Shown: in pieces, positions 32,814 to 44,676 of the stretch | Position numbering within the stretch: position 1 is the first letter of the stretch | Layout: every line of letters begins with the position of its first letter | Source of the DNA: Dipteris shenzhenensis | Lineage: Eukaryota; Polypodiophyta; Polypodiopsida; Gleicheniales | Assembly: GCA_047967505.1 (NCBI GenBank) | Contig: CM106539.1 | Reading direction: 5' to 3' (one strand) | Length of the DNA: 64,000 bases | The notes under the pieces: generated by a model | The model's input: the letters and a program-made list of their open reading frames with translations, nothing else | Databases searched by the model: none | What the model was told of the DNA's origin: nothing | Program-made: the position numbers and the translations under genes

Positions 32814-33850
32814 AGGATGCATCAATTTTACGAGCAAAAACCTATGAGCAGGTTTATATGAGCATGTTTTTTAAGAGATTTTAAAAATAGTATTTCTTTA
32901 GGAAACATGGTTTTTACACTTTTATTTTCATTAGAACTAGATCCCTTTATCATAAAAATATACAGACTAGTTACTCATTCATTTTTACATAACATAAATC
33001 TTCTTATTCATAGACATCCCTTTGTACCCTTGTTATTACCTTAAAAAAGTATTGAAAAATAATTCATTTAAGAAATATCCCTCATAATCATTCTCAATAT
33101 AATACTATTATACATAAATAATTACTTATTAAACATATTTATATCATATGGCAATATCTTTCAAGTGTTTTAATAGTATTAATAACAAGATATTTATGGA
33201 CATGTTTCTACAGAAGTTTAAATTACTGTAAATAAGTATTAACTTGGGCTCATATATCACTTATATAAAATACATGTAATATTTAATACTATATATGCAA
33301 GGTTTCAAAAATATAACCCCATAGATGTGCTCAAACGGGGTTTTCCGATCAATTTGAGTGGCTGAATGACTATATTTGGACATTGGATATGAAAGTTATG
33401 TCACTTTCAAAAGTGTTGTCCAGCCAGCGAAACTACCTTGAAAGACCTTGTTCAAAGGGGTTTCGCTGGCGAAACTATCTTGATGGCTTGCTTCAATGAG
33501 TTTTCTTTGGAGAAACTCTTTCATGAAGATAGGTTGAGAGAGGTTTTTCAATGTCACCCCCTATTAAGTAAAAAGTTGTAAGAAGGATCATAAGGGAATT
33601 TTCATAGAGAAGTCTACTCTACATGTGGGTTTCTTCAAAAGCCATCCCATTATGTTCTCACCATTCCCAAAGATTCACATAAATATTCGTGTATAAAATA
33701 GACATTCCTATAATACTTTTCATATTTCTAATTAAAACTATGTTTTCTTTTGATCCATTTTTGGCATATTTTTGCATAGTTGGAAACTTTTTTTTTTCCT
33801 TTGCTCGAATGCTTGAAAGATTTCGCTCGAAAAATGCTCATCCCCGGGAG
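32814..33850 (-). mobile_element. inverted, end-truncated copy of the 1.25-kb CACTA-like insertion
   Basis: This is the reverse complement of 18303-19316 over about 1 kb (shared landmarks: GGAAACATGGTTTTTACAC, the AGCGAAACTACCTTG region, CCCCCTATTAAGTAAAA, the CGCTCGAAAAATGCTC end). The outer CACTACTAAAAG terminus is missing at 33850 and the inner end stops at GATGCATC (32815). To its right gypsy G3 pol resumes at once. Confidence 0.75.
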
Positions 33851-36335
33851 AATATGGGAACAAAATTGGAAGACGAGGAGGAGTAGAAGTTTTTGGATGT
33901 GAATCCATTAGTGATCCCACTGTTGGAGATAGAAGTGGAAGCGGTCTTCCAGCAAAGCAACAGGGTCAAACAACCCATAACGGTAGTGCACATAGTGAAA
34001 ACAGAAGATTTGGAACCTGAGTGAATGGGAGGAGGACCAACCCATCATACCGGATGCTAAACCAGAGATGAGGGCGATATTTCCATATACCAAAAATATG
34101 GAGAGGAGCTAATCTTGAAAGCTGAATCAACATACGAAGATCATATGCGAAGGACATCCAGGGTGAAAGGAGATGACTTGGAAGAGTTCAATTTGGGAAA
34201 TCAAAGCTAGTCAGCGTGAGCTATTTACTATTGGTACATTTAGACAAGAATTGGCAAAGTAGTTGTAAGAATATAAGGATGTCTTTTCGTGGGAGTATAT
34301 GGATATGAGGCCCGAGTAGATCCAGCTCTTTGTGTTCACCGTATTAACCTAAAGAAAGATGCCAAGCCCATAATTCAGCAACAGTATCAAATGAACCCAA
34401 ATTATGTAAAGTAGGTGAAGAAGGTGATAGATAAGTTGTTAAGGGTGGGATTCATTTATCTGATAGATATAACATGGCTATCTCCAATTGTAATTGTGCC
34501 AAATAAAAATGGTAAGCTCCAGATCTACATGGACTATAGGAAACTAAATGCAGCAATGATCACAAATCCATTTCCTTTTCCTTTTTGTGATACATTGCTA
34601 GATGTAGTGGTAGGGCACGAAATGTACACTTGTCTAAACAACTTCAGAGGGTACAATCAAATATAGATGGCTGAGGAAGATAAAGATAAAACAACATTTG
34701 TCATAGAATGGAGAGTGTACACCAACAATGTCATGACATTTGGATTGAAGAACACACCACCAATGTTTCAGTCATGGATCCAAAAGGTCTTTGATCCATA
34801 GTTGACCACATTTGCACGGGTGTTTATAGATGAATTCAGCGTGTTCAAAAGGAAAGATAAGCACCTAAATCAATTGTGGTTGTGCTTTGAGAAGTGCAGA
34901 AGTGCGAGGTTGAGCTGAAACCCAGAAAAGTGTGTCCTTGTAGTGAGGAGAGGACTGTTACTAGGTAACATCATTTTGAAATAAGGAATGGCAATTGAAC
35001 TCCAGAAAATGGAAGCCATCCAAAAGGCCAACGTCCTTCAGAATGTTGAGTTACATAGATTTGTGGGTCATGTGAAGTGGCACAATTGAATTTTTTGGTA
35101 TTTGTCATATGTTTGCCTGAGTGTTTGCCGGCCTCTCACCAAGTTGACCAAGAAGGATGCTCCATTTATTTGGGGTCCAAAATAGGAGAAAGCATTTCAG
35201 TTGTTGAAAAATATCCTAGTAGTTGCCTCGATACTATAGTTACCAGATTGGAGTCTAGACTTCCATGTATTTGTGGATGTGTCAAACATTGCCTTCACTT
35301 TACTATTGATGAAAAGGTTGGTATTAGCTAGTGTACTACGCAAGTCGGACATTCACCAGTGTGGAAAGGAACTATTCAATCATGGAGAGAGAAGGCCTTG
35401 GAATGATTTATTCATTGGGCAAGTTCTATCATTATTTATTGGCAATGAAGATTGTATTTCATGTAGATCATTAGGTAGTACTATACTTGGTAAACAAGGT
35501 ACAACCAATCAAGAGATTGGCATGATGGATCCTTATTTTGCAAGAATTTGACTGCATGATAGTACATACACCAGAAATCCAGCACTTCATGGCATATTAC
35601 TTGAGTAAGATTGGAATCAAGTGACTACATGATAGTGCATACACTAAGAATCCAACACTTGGTGGTGGATTACCTGAGTAGGTTGGAATTAGGTGAAGTA
35701 CCTCTGGAAGACATCCTGGATGATTTACTAGATGCAGATTTATTTTTGCAATAGAACCCATTTGAGGCATGTACTGGTATGATAACCTGGTATGATAACA
35801 TGATACGTTTTTTTACAGATGGGGTTTTCCCAAAATAAATGTCCCCAGATTAAAGGACAAGGATGGCATTAAAAAGCTGACCCTTTGTAGTAATTGCTAG
35901 AATGCTATATCGCTGAGGAGAAGATGAGGTATTGCCTTTATGTGTTCCGGAACGTGAACATAATGCAGTGCTAACTTCACATCCAGGGGTATCTAGTGGT
36001 CCTTTTGTAGGAGATATTATGGCAAAGAAGGTCTTCTAAGAAGGATTGTGGTGGCCAACAATTATCAAAGACGCACATGAATGCACAAAGCAGTGTTGGT
36101 ATTGCTAGAGGGACAATCACCTAATAAGTGCAGACAGGATGCCTTTGGACCCAATTCTTCCATTAGATCCTTTGCAAAAGTGGGGCCTGGATTTTTTGGG
36201 ACCATTCAAACCGGCAGCCCGATATACATGCAAGTGGAAGCATCATTTCCATTATGTTTTGTAGTATGGAATTTGGTTACAAGTCTTTGCTACTCTAAAT
36301 GCTTGTATTTTGAAGCTCTTCAACTCTTTCTAGCC
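33851..36335 (+). pseudogene. gypsy G3 pol remnant (linker, RT, RNase H, integrase start)
   Basis: Starts in the protease-RT linker (LEDEEE-stop-KFLDVNPLVIPLLEIEVEAV, compare G1 DEDEVFLRRNPIVYP). RT: CVHRINLKKDAKPIIQ, KVIDKLLRVGFIYL, SPIVIVPNKNGKL, MDYRKLNAAMITNPFPFPF, LNNFRGYNQI, MTFGLKNTPPMFQ and FIDEFSVF, where the catalytic DD is DE. RNase H is strongly decayed (35.2-35.7 kb). The integrase zinc region (GGLWWP-type EGLWWPTIIKDAHE) and PLQKWGLDFLGPF are visible at 36.03-36.22 kb. The copy breaks off at about 36335. A direct near-duplicate (CTGCATGATAGTACATACACCA...) occurs at 35550-35660. Confidence 0.85.
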
Positions 36336-36378
36336 TTGTAAGAGAGTAGACCCTGCCCATTTTGGGTTAGACCCTCTC

Positions 36379-37265
36379 ATGGCTACCATCTTGAATATGG
36401 ATAAGTTCAATGGTAAAGGCTTTCACACATGGCAAATGAAGATTAAGTTTGCATTGATGAGGGAAATCCTCTGGGGGCTTGTCAAACCTGCTTCAACTTC
36501 TTCTTCGATAGCCTCTAATGCTGGAGAATCCTCAGCTCCGACACGCCTTAGCAAGAGATCCTACTAGAGAGGAGAAAGCCTATGGCATCATTGCTCTTGG
36601 CTTAGGAGATGACTATATCCATCATATCTCTAATTTAGAATCTCCTTCTAAAGCTTGGCAGAAGCTTAACATTATTTTTTGTGCTAGATCTCACATCTCA
36701 AAATTGTCACTTAAAATTGCTTTCTTTGAATTGAAGATGGCTAATGGCACTCCCTTGGCTGCCCATGTCAATTACATGCGGAGTCTCATGACTCAACTTG
36801 CTTCTATCAACTCTCCAATCACTACAGATGATGCAATGGTAGTATTGCTCAAAAGTATGCCTGAAGATTATGATCATTGTTACCACTCTAAAAAATCTTC
36901 CTAATCCTACTCTTAAAGGTCTTATTACTGCTCTTCAAGAAGGAGAAAGGCACATGGAACTCTGGAGAGGCAATGACATAGCCTATGCCATAAAAATTCA
37001 AAAGGGCAAGTTTTTACCTTGCAAACATTGTGGGAAGACCAATCACCTCTCAAAAGATTGCTTCAAGATCAATCCATGCAAACATTGTGGCAAAAACAAT
37101 CACCATGAAAAGTATTGTAAAGCCAAAAAGGAAGAAACTACAAAGTCAGAAACTGCCAATCTACTTTCATTTGATGAGTCTCCACATGATGAAGACTATG
37201 CTTTTTGGGCACTTTGTCTTTTTTGTTTATCATCACTTGGTCAAATTTTGAGGTTCTCTACCTAG
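36379..37265 (+). pseudogene. copia C3 gag with two zinc knuckles
   Basis: Copia-type gag: MATILNMDKFNGKGFHTWQM and KIKFALMREILWGLV at the N-terminus, then IALGLGDDYIHHI, SPSKAWQKLNIIF, ARSHISKLSLKIAFFELKM, VLLKSMPEDYDH and TLKGLITALQEGERHMEL. Two CCHC boxes follow: CKHCGKTNHLSKDC and CKHCGKNNHHEKYC (CX2CX4HX4C both intact). Two frameshifts (about 36530 and 36885) break the frame. After it comes short non-coding DNA, a G-rich purine tract and an LTR, with no protease, integrase or RT. Confidence 0.88.
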
Positions 37266-37499
37266 AGTAGTACTCCAAAAAGAATATGTTATGTAAATCA
37301 CCTCTAGTCACCATATGATGTAGGCCATGTGATATGTGTTTTGACTTTCCCATTTCTGTGAACCTCACACCCTTGGGAACCCTTACTAGCATGAGATCCT
37401 AGCCATAGATTAATCCTTGACCACCATGAGATGGCATGAGAAACTATGAGACTAGATGTATCCTTGACACTGCAAGAGGCAAGCCCTTGAGGGGGGGTT
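37266..37499 (+). other. copia C3 internal 3' end with polypurine tract
   Basis: Non-coding; ends CCTTGAGGGGGGGTT, the plus-strand primer tract, one base before the LTR. Confidence 0.7.
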
Positions 37500-37845
37500 T
37501 GTTGGGGTAAGTATGATCAAGGGCTTGCTCTATGGTGCATGTGTGCATCTAGGGGAGTCACATGTGTGTTTGTGTGTGTTGTAAAGGACATCAAGTGCTA
37601 TGATGTGTCTAGTGTGTGACCTAAGTGATGATGTAAGACAAAGGTAATCCCACTGATGTAGGCATTGATTCCCACTGATGTAGGGGCTGATTGCCACTAT
37701 GTAGGGAAGGTATTACCTTCTCCCCCTTTCTATAAGAGAGAGTCCTCTCTCTCACAATCATAATAGAGATCTACCATCTTTCTTTCATTGTGCTCTTACA
37801 CCTCTTGCAAGATGCATCTATTCTATCCTACGGGATCCTACAACA
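37500..37845 (+). repeat. copia C3 3' LTR (346 bp)
   Basis: TGTTGGGGTAAG...GATCCTACAACA, with TGTTG/CAACA inverted ends. A TTCTATAAGAGAGAG TATA-like site lies near 37730. The 5' LTR is not found upstream; gypsy G3 ends at 36335, so the 5' end of C3 was lost. Confidence 0.8.
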
Positions 37846-37971
37846 GGCTGGTTTTTCTTTCATCCTTTTTCAATTTTTTCATACTCAGCATCTTCAAGGC
37901 TGCTATCTTGTATGAAATCTTTCAAGCATTAATAGAAGGTTTCTTTCTTTGAAAAAAAAAAAAGATACTCT

Positions 37972-38451
37972 GTGCACTCCTTGGACCAATTCCCAGGGGT
38001 GGGAGCTAAAACGTCTTTTAGCCTAAAATTCAATCCTCAAGCTTGTGTTCTAATGGATTTGGTTGTAGATCCTCTAGTGGCCATTAGGGTGGTAGATGGA
38101 GACAATTGTGAGTTAGTTCAAAAAGTCTATTACAAGAACATCCCAAACTCTTGCTTCTTGTGTGGATTGGGAGGACATTTTATCAAAGATTGCCCTTCTC
38201 GGGCAAACTAATGGAAATAAGAGGAATCGAAGGAGTTTCAAGAAAAGGAGAGCTCTGTGAAAACTTTCAAAATAAGTCCACTCCTCTTCAAATGTCTAAA
38301 GAAAAGGAGAAAAGTAAAGGCAAACTTACAGAAACTAAGAATTCTTATGAGCCTCTAATAGAGGGGATTCAGATTGCCTCAAGCTCGGAGGAGGAGGAAG
38401 AGGTTGTTTCAAACACCCAAACCTTTCAGGAACAGCTCCTCTAGGTAGACC
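37972..38451 (+). pseudogene. LINE (L1-type) ORF1, C-terminal half
   Basis: Plant L1-type ORF1 proteins bind the element RNA and carry a C-terminal CCHC knuckle. Here MDLVVDPLVAIRVVDGDNCE, VQKVYYKNIPNSC and CFLCGLGGHFIKDC (CX2CX4HX4C, 38148-38200) are followed by a stop. In the next frame a Lys/Glu-rich tail runs KEKEKSKGKLTETKNSYE and ends near a run of Glu at 38395. An LTR element starts at 38452. The LINE continues at 44677. Confidence 0.7.
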
Positions 38452-39245
38452 TGTTACAGAATTGTATCTCCAATATTTCTTGCTATGGAAATTATTTTAT
38501 TTTATTCAAGTGTGACTAGGGCAAAGTATTCCATAGGAGCGCATCGGACACGACGGGGGTCCTAGTGGATGCTTTGTGGGGTTTAGTTGGGAACGCTCAA
38601 CTACCTATGTTTTGCCAGGCTAGATGGTTAGTATTGTGGGTGATTTCGTGTTAATACTAATGTCGCTAGTGTTACTAGTGTTATTGCAATTGGTCGCAAG
38701 GTGTGTATTTTGATGTTTATATATCATGCGTACAATTGTGTTGGGATTAGTTGGTGTGATGATCCATCAATTGATTATAATAACTAACACAATTGGCGGC
38801 TTGAGTATAGATGATGAGTTGGATAACGAGAAACAAAGATGGTGAAGGTGATTTGGATTGATCAAAGTATCTAATGGCTATCAATGGGCCATATTGTAAA
38901 GTAATGAATTTTAAGCCATGGGCTAATTTATTTTAATTAATTTGGATGAGGGCATATTAAGCCTTGTGATATTTTAAGCTCATGGAGCTATGTTGAGCAA
39001 TCCCTCTAATTATGGACAAGGATGTTTTTGGATGTACTATCATTGGCTCGTTGCTTTTTGGAATTATAATTATAAATACTCTAGATGGGAAGCAAGAGCC
39101 ACCATCCTAGGGGGGGCAAATTGGACCCCATGCAGTGTCTCTCTCTCTTTCTCTTGTCTCCCCCACTTGTTTCCTAGTTCTTGGTTTCTATGGTTTTTGG
39201 TAAATCTTGAATTTGTGAGCATGTTTGAGTTCAGTTTTCATAACA
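38452..39245 (+). repeat. LARD-type LTR1 (794 bp)
   Basis: TGTTACAGAATTG...TTTTCATAACA. A TATA-like ATTATAAATACTCTAG lies at about 39065-39080, and a CTCTCTCTTTCTC tract is just upstream of the end. Confidence 0.9.
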
Positions 39246-41212
39246 GTGGTATCAGAGCCTGGCTACAACTCTAGCCTAACTACGAGAGGCAAGAAACACA
39301 AATTTATGCAATCTGACAACATCGTCGTTCTCAGAATGTTCTTTCTAATTGTTTCGACTACTTGATCGCTAGGTTTTGAGTTTGTATGCAAAAGTTATCA
39401 AAGATGCTTCGAAAATCGATGCTACAATTGCGATTGATAAAAACAACCCACGTTGGCTTGTTCAAAGGGTATGCATTGTTTCTTTTGAGTGGTTTGGATT
39501 AATATATTTCGACTTCAGGTAAGAAGTTTATGGTTGTTTCTTTTCACTGCCTATTGTCAATGAATTGGTAGAAGCAGTCTTTGGATAGAAAGATAAACAG
39601 CGATGACCAAATATGACTTAACCTTAGGGCATGAGGACAGTAAAGATTCATATTCTTATATAATTAATGATATTTAAAGTAATTGATTTCAAGAATGGAA
39701 GTCGTATGGAAATTGCAACCCGGATGTCGCTCTCTTAAGCAAAAGAACATGGCTATTTGGAAGAAAGCAATAGGAGTAAATTACGAATTGAGTGCTGCAG
39801 ATGAAAAAAGGATAAGTAGCTACACGATATGCATGTTATTTCTTCAATGCATCTCTAGATACATCTTTTATCCTTCTTCTTTGCTTTACTTAATTTATTT
39901 ATTTTTAACTTGCATATGATGAGGTCACTATGAAAGAGAAGCTTTGCAAGGAATCTCTTTTGAACCACAAAGTTATCAGACCGATTGAGCAGGAAGCAAA
40001 AGAAAGTTGATTGGGGCTCAACCAAGCAAACAAACATATGGAAGGACAAAGGGAATACGTATCTATTCCCATATATATTTTTTCCCAATATTTTTATTTT
40101 TCTTACTCTTATAGAAATACTCATATAGAGACAAGAAAGAATGATACGGTGATAGAAGGGAATACTTGAATATGAAGAAGAGTGATACATCAAATTAAAA
40201 TAGCATGAAAAAGAGAATAAAATATGATAGCCTATATGGGATCCAAAATAATCTAGGTTAGCTAAGAGTTTGTTATGATTAAATACGCATGATTATGTGA
40301 GCTAAGAGTTTGCTATGATTAAATAACCATGATTATGTGCATTAATAAGGATGAGAAGATGTATATGCTGTGGTATGTATGAAATAAGAAATACAATTAC
40401 TTAGAGGTCTTGTATCCTCATAGCTTGCTTGAGTAGATGCTAATCCTAGCTTAATTGTAGATAACAAAACTATTATTGTGCGATATATATGGTATGCTTC
40501 GATAAAGTGTTCTACTAATGTGAACTAAATTGAAGAAAATTAAAGAGAAGAAAAAGCATATGACATTTTTGCTAAGCAAGAGGGAAGGCATGATTATTCG
40601 ATGGTGGCAAGCTTTTTGCTCTAGTAGTTTCTTTATGGAATTGCTTTTGTAGATAATGAAAAAAACAGTTGGTATGTTAGATAATATCTTCTATGTATTT
40701 TCTAGCAGCTGAAGAAAATACATATTAGATCATTACTAGCTACCAACCTAAATCAGAAACTTTGACATGTGATTAAACAATGATGTACATATACCCTACT
40801 ACTAATCACAGAATAGTATATGTCACTTTTTGCTACTCACATCAAAAGAAAAAAGAATTACGCTTTGTATTTGCTATTATTTCTCAATATAATACTAGTA
40901 TGGGACGGTATAGATATTGAGGAATATGATAAATATAATGCTGGAACCTATACTGAAATAACATAAGCAATGAATGGATGTAGTATAGTACTTTCTCTTG
41001 GTATAGGATAAGTATAAAAATAATCTTTCATAAGTTTTGAATTGGCTAAATTCATTATCTCTTGGTTAATGAGAGCTTAAGATCTCTTGAAGAAATTTTT
41101 TGACCACGATGATACTGGATGAATATCCAAGAAATTACTCTTCACATCTCTACTCGTTGACTCGAAAAGTCAAATACACAACTGAGGTCAGTTGCAATCC
41201 AAGCAAGAGGGG
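39246..41212 (+). other. LARD-type internal region 1, non-coding
   Basis: Begins with GTGGTATCAGAGCC (primer site). No retroviral domain occurs in any frame; the AT-rich DNA is conserved with the second internal region. A short direct duplication GCTAAGAGTTTG(C/T)TATGATTAAATA occurs at about 40260-40325 and in the second copy too. Ends in a purine tract. Confidence 0.85.
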
Positions 41213-42012
41213 TGTTATGGAATTGTATTTCCAATATTTCTTGCTATGGAAATTATTTTATTTTAGTCAAGTGTGACTATGGCAATGTATTCCATAGGAG
41301 CACACCAGACGCGGTGGGGGTCCTAGTGGATGCTTTATGGGGTTTAGTTGGGGACGGTTAACTACCTATGTTTTGCTAGGCTAGATGGTTAGTATTGTGG
41401 GTGATTCCATGTTAATACTAATGTCGCTAGTGTTACTGGTGTTATTGCAATTGGTCGCAAGGTGTGTATTTTAATGTTTATATATTAAGCGTACAATTGT
41501 GTTGGGATTAGTTGGTGTGATGATTCATCAATTGATTGTAATAACTAACACAATTGGTGGCTTGAGTATAGATGATGAGTTGGATAACAAGGAACAGAGA
41601 TGGTGAAGGTGATTTGGATTGATGAAAGTATCTAATGGCTATCAAAGGCCATGGCCCATATTGTAAAGTAATGAATTTTAAGCCGTGGGCTAATTTATTT
41701 TAATTAATTGTGCACGACGGCATATTAATCCTTCTGATATTTTAAGCTCATGGAGCTATGTTGAGCAATCCCTCTAATTATGGACAGGGATGTTTTTGGA
41801 TGTACTATCATAGGCTCGTTGCTTTTTGGAATTATAATTATAAATACTCTAGATGGGAGGCAAGAGCCACCATCTAGGGGGGGCAAATTGGACCCCATGT
41901 AGTGTCTCTCTCTCTTTCTCTTCTCTCCCCCACTTGTTTCCTAGTTCTTGGTTTCTATGGTTTTTGGTAAATCTTGAATTTGTGAGCATGTTTGAGTTCA
42001 GTTTTCGTAACA
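41213..42012 (+). repeat. LARD-type LTR2 (800 bp)
   Basis: TGTTATGGAATTG...TTTTCGTAACA followed by CTGGTATCAGAGCC. It serves as 3' LTR of one unit and 5' LTR of the next. Confidence 0.9.
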
Positions 42013-43989
42013 CTGGTATCAGAGCCTGGCTATGCTCTAACTATGGGAGGCAAGAAACATGAATTTGTGCAATCTGACAACAAAGTCATTCTCAAAATGA
42101 TCTTTCTTATTGTTTCGACTACTTGATCGCTAGGTTTTGAGTTTGTATGAAAAAGTTATCAAAGATGCTTCAAAAATCGATGCTACAATTGCGATTGATA
42201 AAAACGATGCACGTTGGCTTGTTGAAAGGGTATGCACCGGTTCTTTTGAGTGGTTTGGATCAATATATTCTAACTTCAGGTAAGAAGTTTATGGTTGTTT
42301 CTTTTCACTGCCTACTGTCAATGAAGTGGTAGAAGCAGTCTTTGGATAAAAAGATGAACAGCGATGACCAGAGATGACTTAACCTTAGGGCATGAGGACA
42401 ATAAAGATTCATATTCTTATATAATTATTGATATTTAAAGTAATAGTTGCATCATGTAATTTCAAGAATGGAAGTCGTATGGAAATTGCAACCCGGATGT
42501 CGCTCTCCTAAGCAAAAGAACATGGCTATTTGGAAGTAAGTAATAGGAGTAAATTACGAATTGAGTGTTGCAGATGAAAAAAGGATAAATAGCTGCATGA
42601 TATTCATGTTATTGCTTCAATGCATCTCTGGATACATCTTTTATCCTTCTTCTTTACTTTACTTAATTTATTTATTTTTAAGCTGCATATGATGAGGTTA
42701 CTATGAAAGAGAGGCTTTGCAAGGAATCTCTTTTGAACCACAAAGTTATCAGACCGATTGAACGAGAAGCAAAAGAAAGTTGATTGGGGCTCAACCAAGC
42801 AAACAAACATATGGAAGGACAAAGGAGATACGTATCTATTCCCATATATATTTTTTCCCGATATTTTTATTTTTCAGACTCTTATAGAAGTACTCATATA
42901 GAGACAAGAAATAATGGTATGGTGACAGAAGGGAATACTTGAATATGAAGAAGAGTGATACATCAAATTAAAATAGCATGAAAAAGAGAATAAAATATGA
43001 TAGCCTATATGGGATCCAGGATAATCTAGGTGAGCTAAGAGTTTGTTATGATTAAATACGCATGATTATGTGAGCTAAGAGTTTGCTATGATTAAATAAT
43101 AATGATTATGTGCATTAATAAGGATGAGAAGACGTATATCCTGTGGTATGTATGAAATAAGAAATACAATTACTTAGAGGTCTTGTATCCTCATAGCTTG
43201 CTTGAGTAGATGCTAATTCTAGCTTAATTGTAGATAACAAAACTATTATTGTGCAATACATATGGTATGCTTCGATAAAGTGTTCTACTAATGTGAACTA
43301 AATTGAAGAAAATTAAAGAGAAGAAAAAGCATATGACATTTTTGCTAAGCAAGAGGGAAGGCATGATTATTCGATGGTGGCAAGCTTTTTGCTCTAGAAG
43401 TCTCTTTATGGAATTGCTTTTGTAGATAATGAAAAAAACAGTTGGTATGTCAGATAATATCTTCTATGTATTTTCTAGCAACTGAAGAAAATACATATTA
43501 GATCATTACTAGCTACCAACCTACCTAAATCAAAAACTTTGACGTGTGATTAAACTATGATGTACATATACCCTACTACTGATCACAGAATAGTATATGT
43601 CACTTTTTGCTACTCACATCAAAAGAAAAAAGAATTACGCTTTGTATTTGCTATTATTTCTCAATATCACACTGGTATGGGACGGTGTAGATATTAAGGA
43701 ATATGATAAATATAATGCTAGAACCTATACCAAAATAACATAAGCAATGAGTGGATGTGGTATAGTACTTTCTCTTGGTATAGGATAAGAGTAAAAATAA
43801 TCTCTTATAAGTTTTGAATTGGCTAAATTCATTATCTCTTGGTTAATGAGAGCTTAAGATCTCTTGAAGAAATTTTTTGACCATGATGATACTGGATGAA
43901 TATCCAAGAAATTACTCTTCACATCTCTACTCATTGACTCGAAAAGTCAAATACACAACTGAGGTCAGTTGCAATCCAAGCAAGAGGAA
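42013..43989 (+). other. LARD-type internal region 2, non-coding
   Basis: Near-identical to 39246-41212, with scattered substitutions and a few small indels (for example an extra TTGCATCATGTAA near 42445). Ends AAGCAAGAGGAA. Confidence 0.85.
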
Positions 43990-44676
43990 TGTTATGGAAT
44001 TGTATTTCCAATATTTCTTGCTATGGAAATTATTTTATTTTAGTCAAGTGTGACTATGGCAAAGTATTCCATAGGAGCACACTAGACGCGATGGGGGTCC
44101 TAGTGGATGCTTTGTGGGGTTTAGTTGGGGACACTTAACTACCTGCGTTTTGCCAGGCTAGATGGTTAGTATTGTGGGTGATTCCATGTTAATACTAATG
44201 TTGCTAGTGTTACTGGTGTTATTCTAATTGGTCGAAAGGTGTGTATTTTAATGTCTATATATCAAGCGTACAATTGTGTTGGGATTAGTTGGTGTGATGA
44301 TTCATCAATTGATTGTAATAACTAACACAATTGGCGGCTTGAGTATAGATGATGAGTTGGATAACAAGGAACAGAGATGGTGAAGGTGATTTGGATTGAT
44401 CAAAGTATCTAATGGCTGTCAAAGGACATGGGCCATATTGTAAAGTAATGAATTTTAAGCCGTGGGCTAATTTATTTTAATTAATTGTGGATGAGGGCAT
44501 ATTAAGCCTTGTGATATTTTAAGCCCATGGAGCTATGTTGAGCAATCCCTCTAATTATGGATAGGGACGTTTTTGGATGTACTATTATTGGCTCGTTGCT
44601 TTTTGGAATTATAAATATAAATACTCTAGATGGGAAGCAAGAGCCACCATCTAGGGGGGGCAAATTGGACCCCATG
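43990..44676 (+). repeat. LARD-type LTR3, 3' truncated
   Basis: Aligns to LTR1/2 from TGTTATGGAATTG to GGCAAATTGGACCCCATG, then switches abruptly to LINE sequence. About 120 bp of the LTR end is missing, so no target duplication can be read. Confidence 0.88.

Larger units (their letters stand above)
38452..44676 (+). mobile_element. non-coding LTR element, LTR-internal-LTR-internal-partial LTR
   Basis: LTR1 38452-39245, internal 39246-41212, LTR2 41213-42012, internal 42013-43989, LTR3 43990-44676 (truncated). Each full LTR has TGTTA...TAACA ends, and a tRNA primer site TGGTATCAGAGCC follows LTR1 (from 39247) and LTR2. Purine tracts AAGCAAGAGG precede LTR2 and LTR3. The two internals (1,967 and 1,977 bp) are nearly identical and encode no gag or pol, so this is a LARD-type element. 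The tandem form fits unequal recombination between LTRs. It splits an L1-type LINE. Confidence 0.9.

Noticed and set aside
18288-33850. One 15.6-kb giant transposon with 1-kb terminal inverted repeats inserted in a single gypsy element.
   Set aside because: Gypsy protease coding resumes at 19540, right after the left copy, so the left insertion is a separate 1.25-kb event and the two gypsy fragments are different copies.
39683-40193. Open frames in the LARD-type internal regions as encoded proteins.
   Set aside because: They are short, low-complexity and not maintained equally in both near-identical internal copies.
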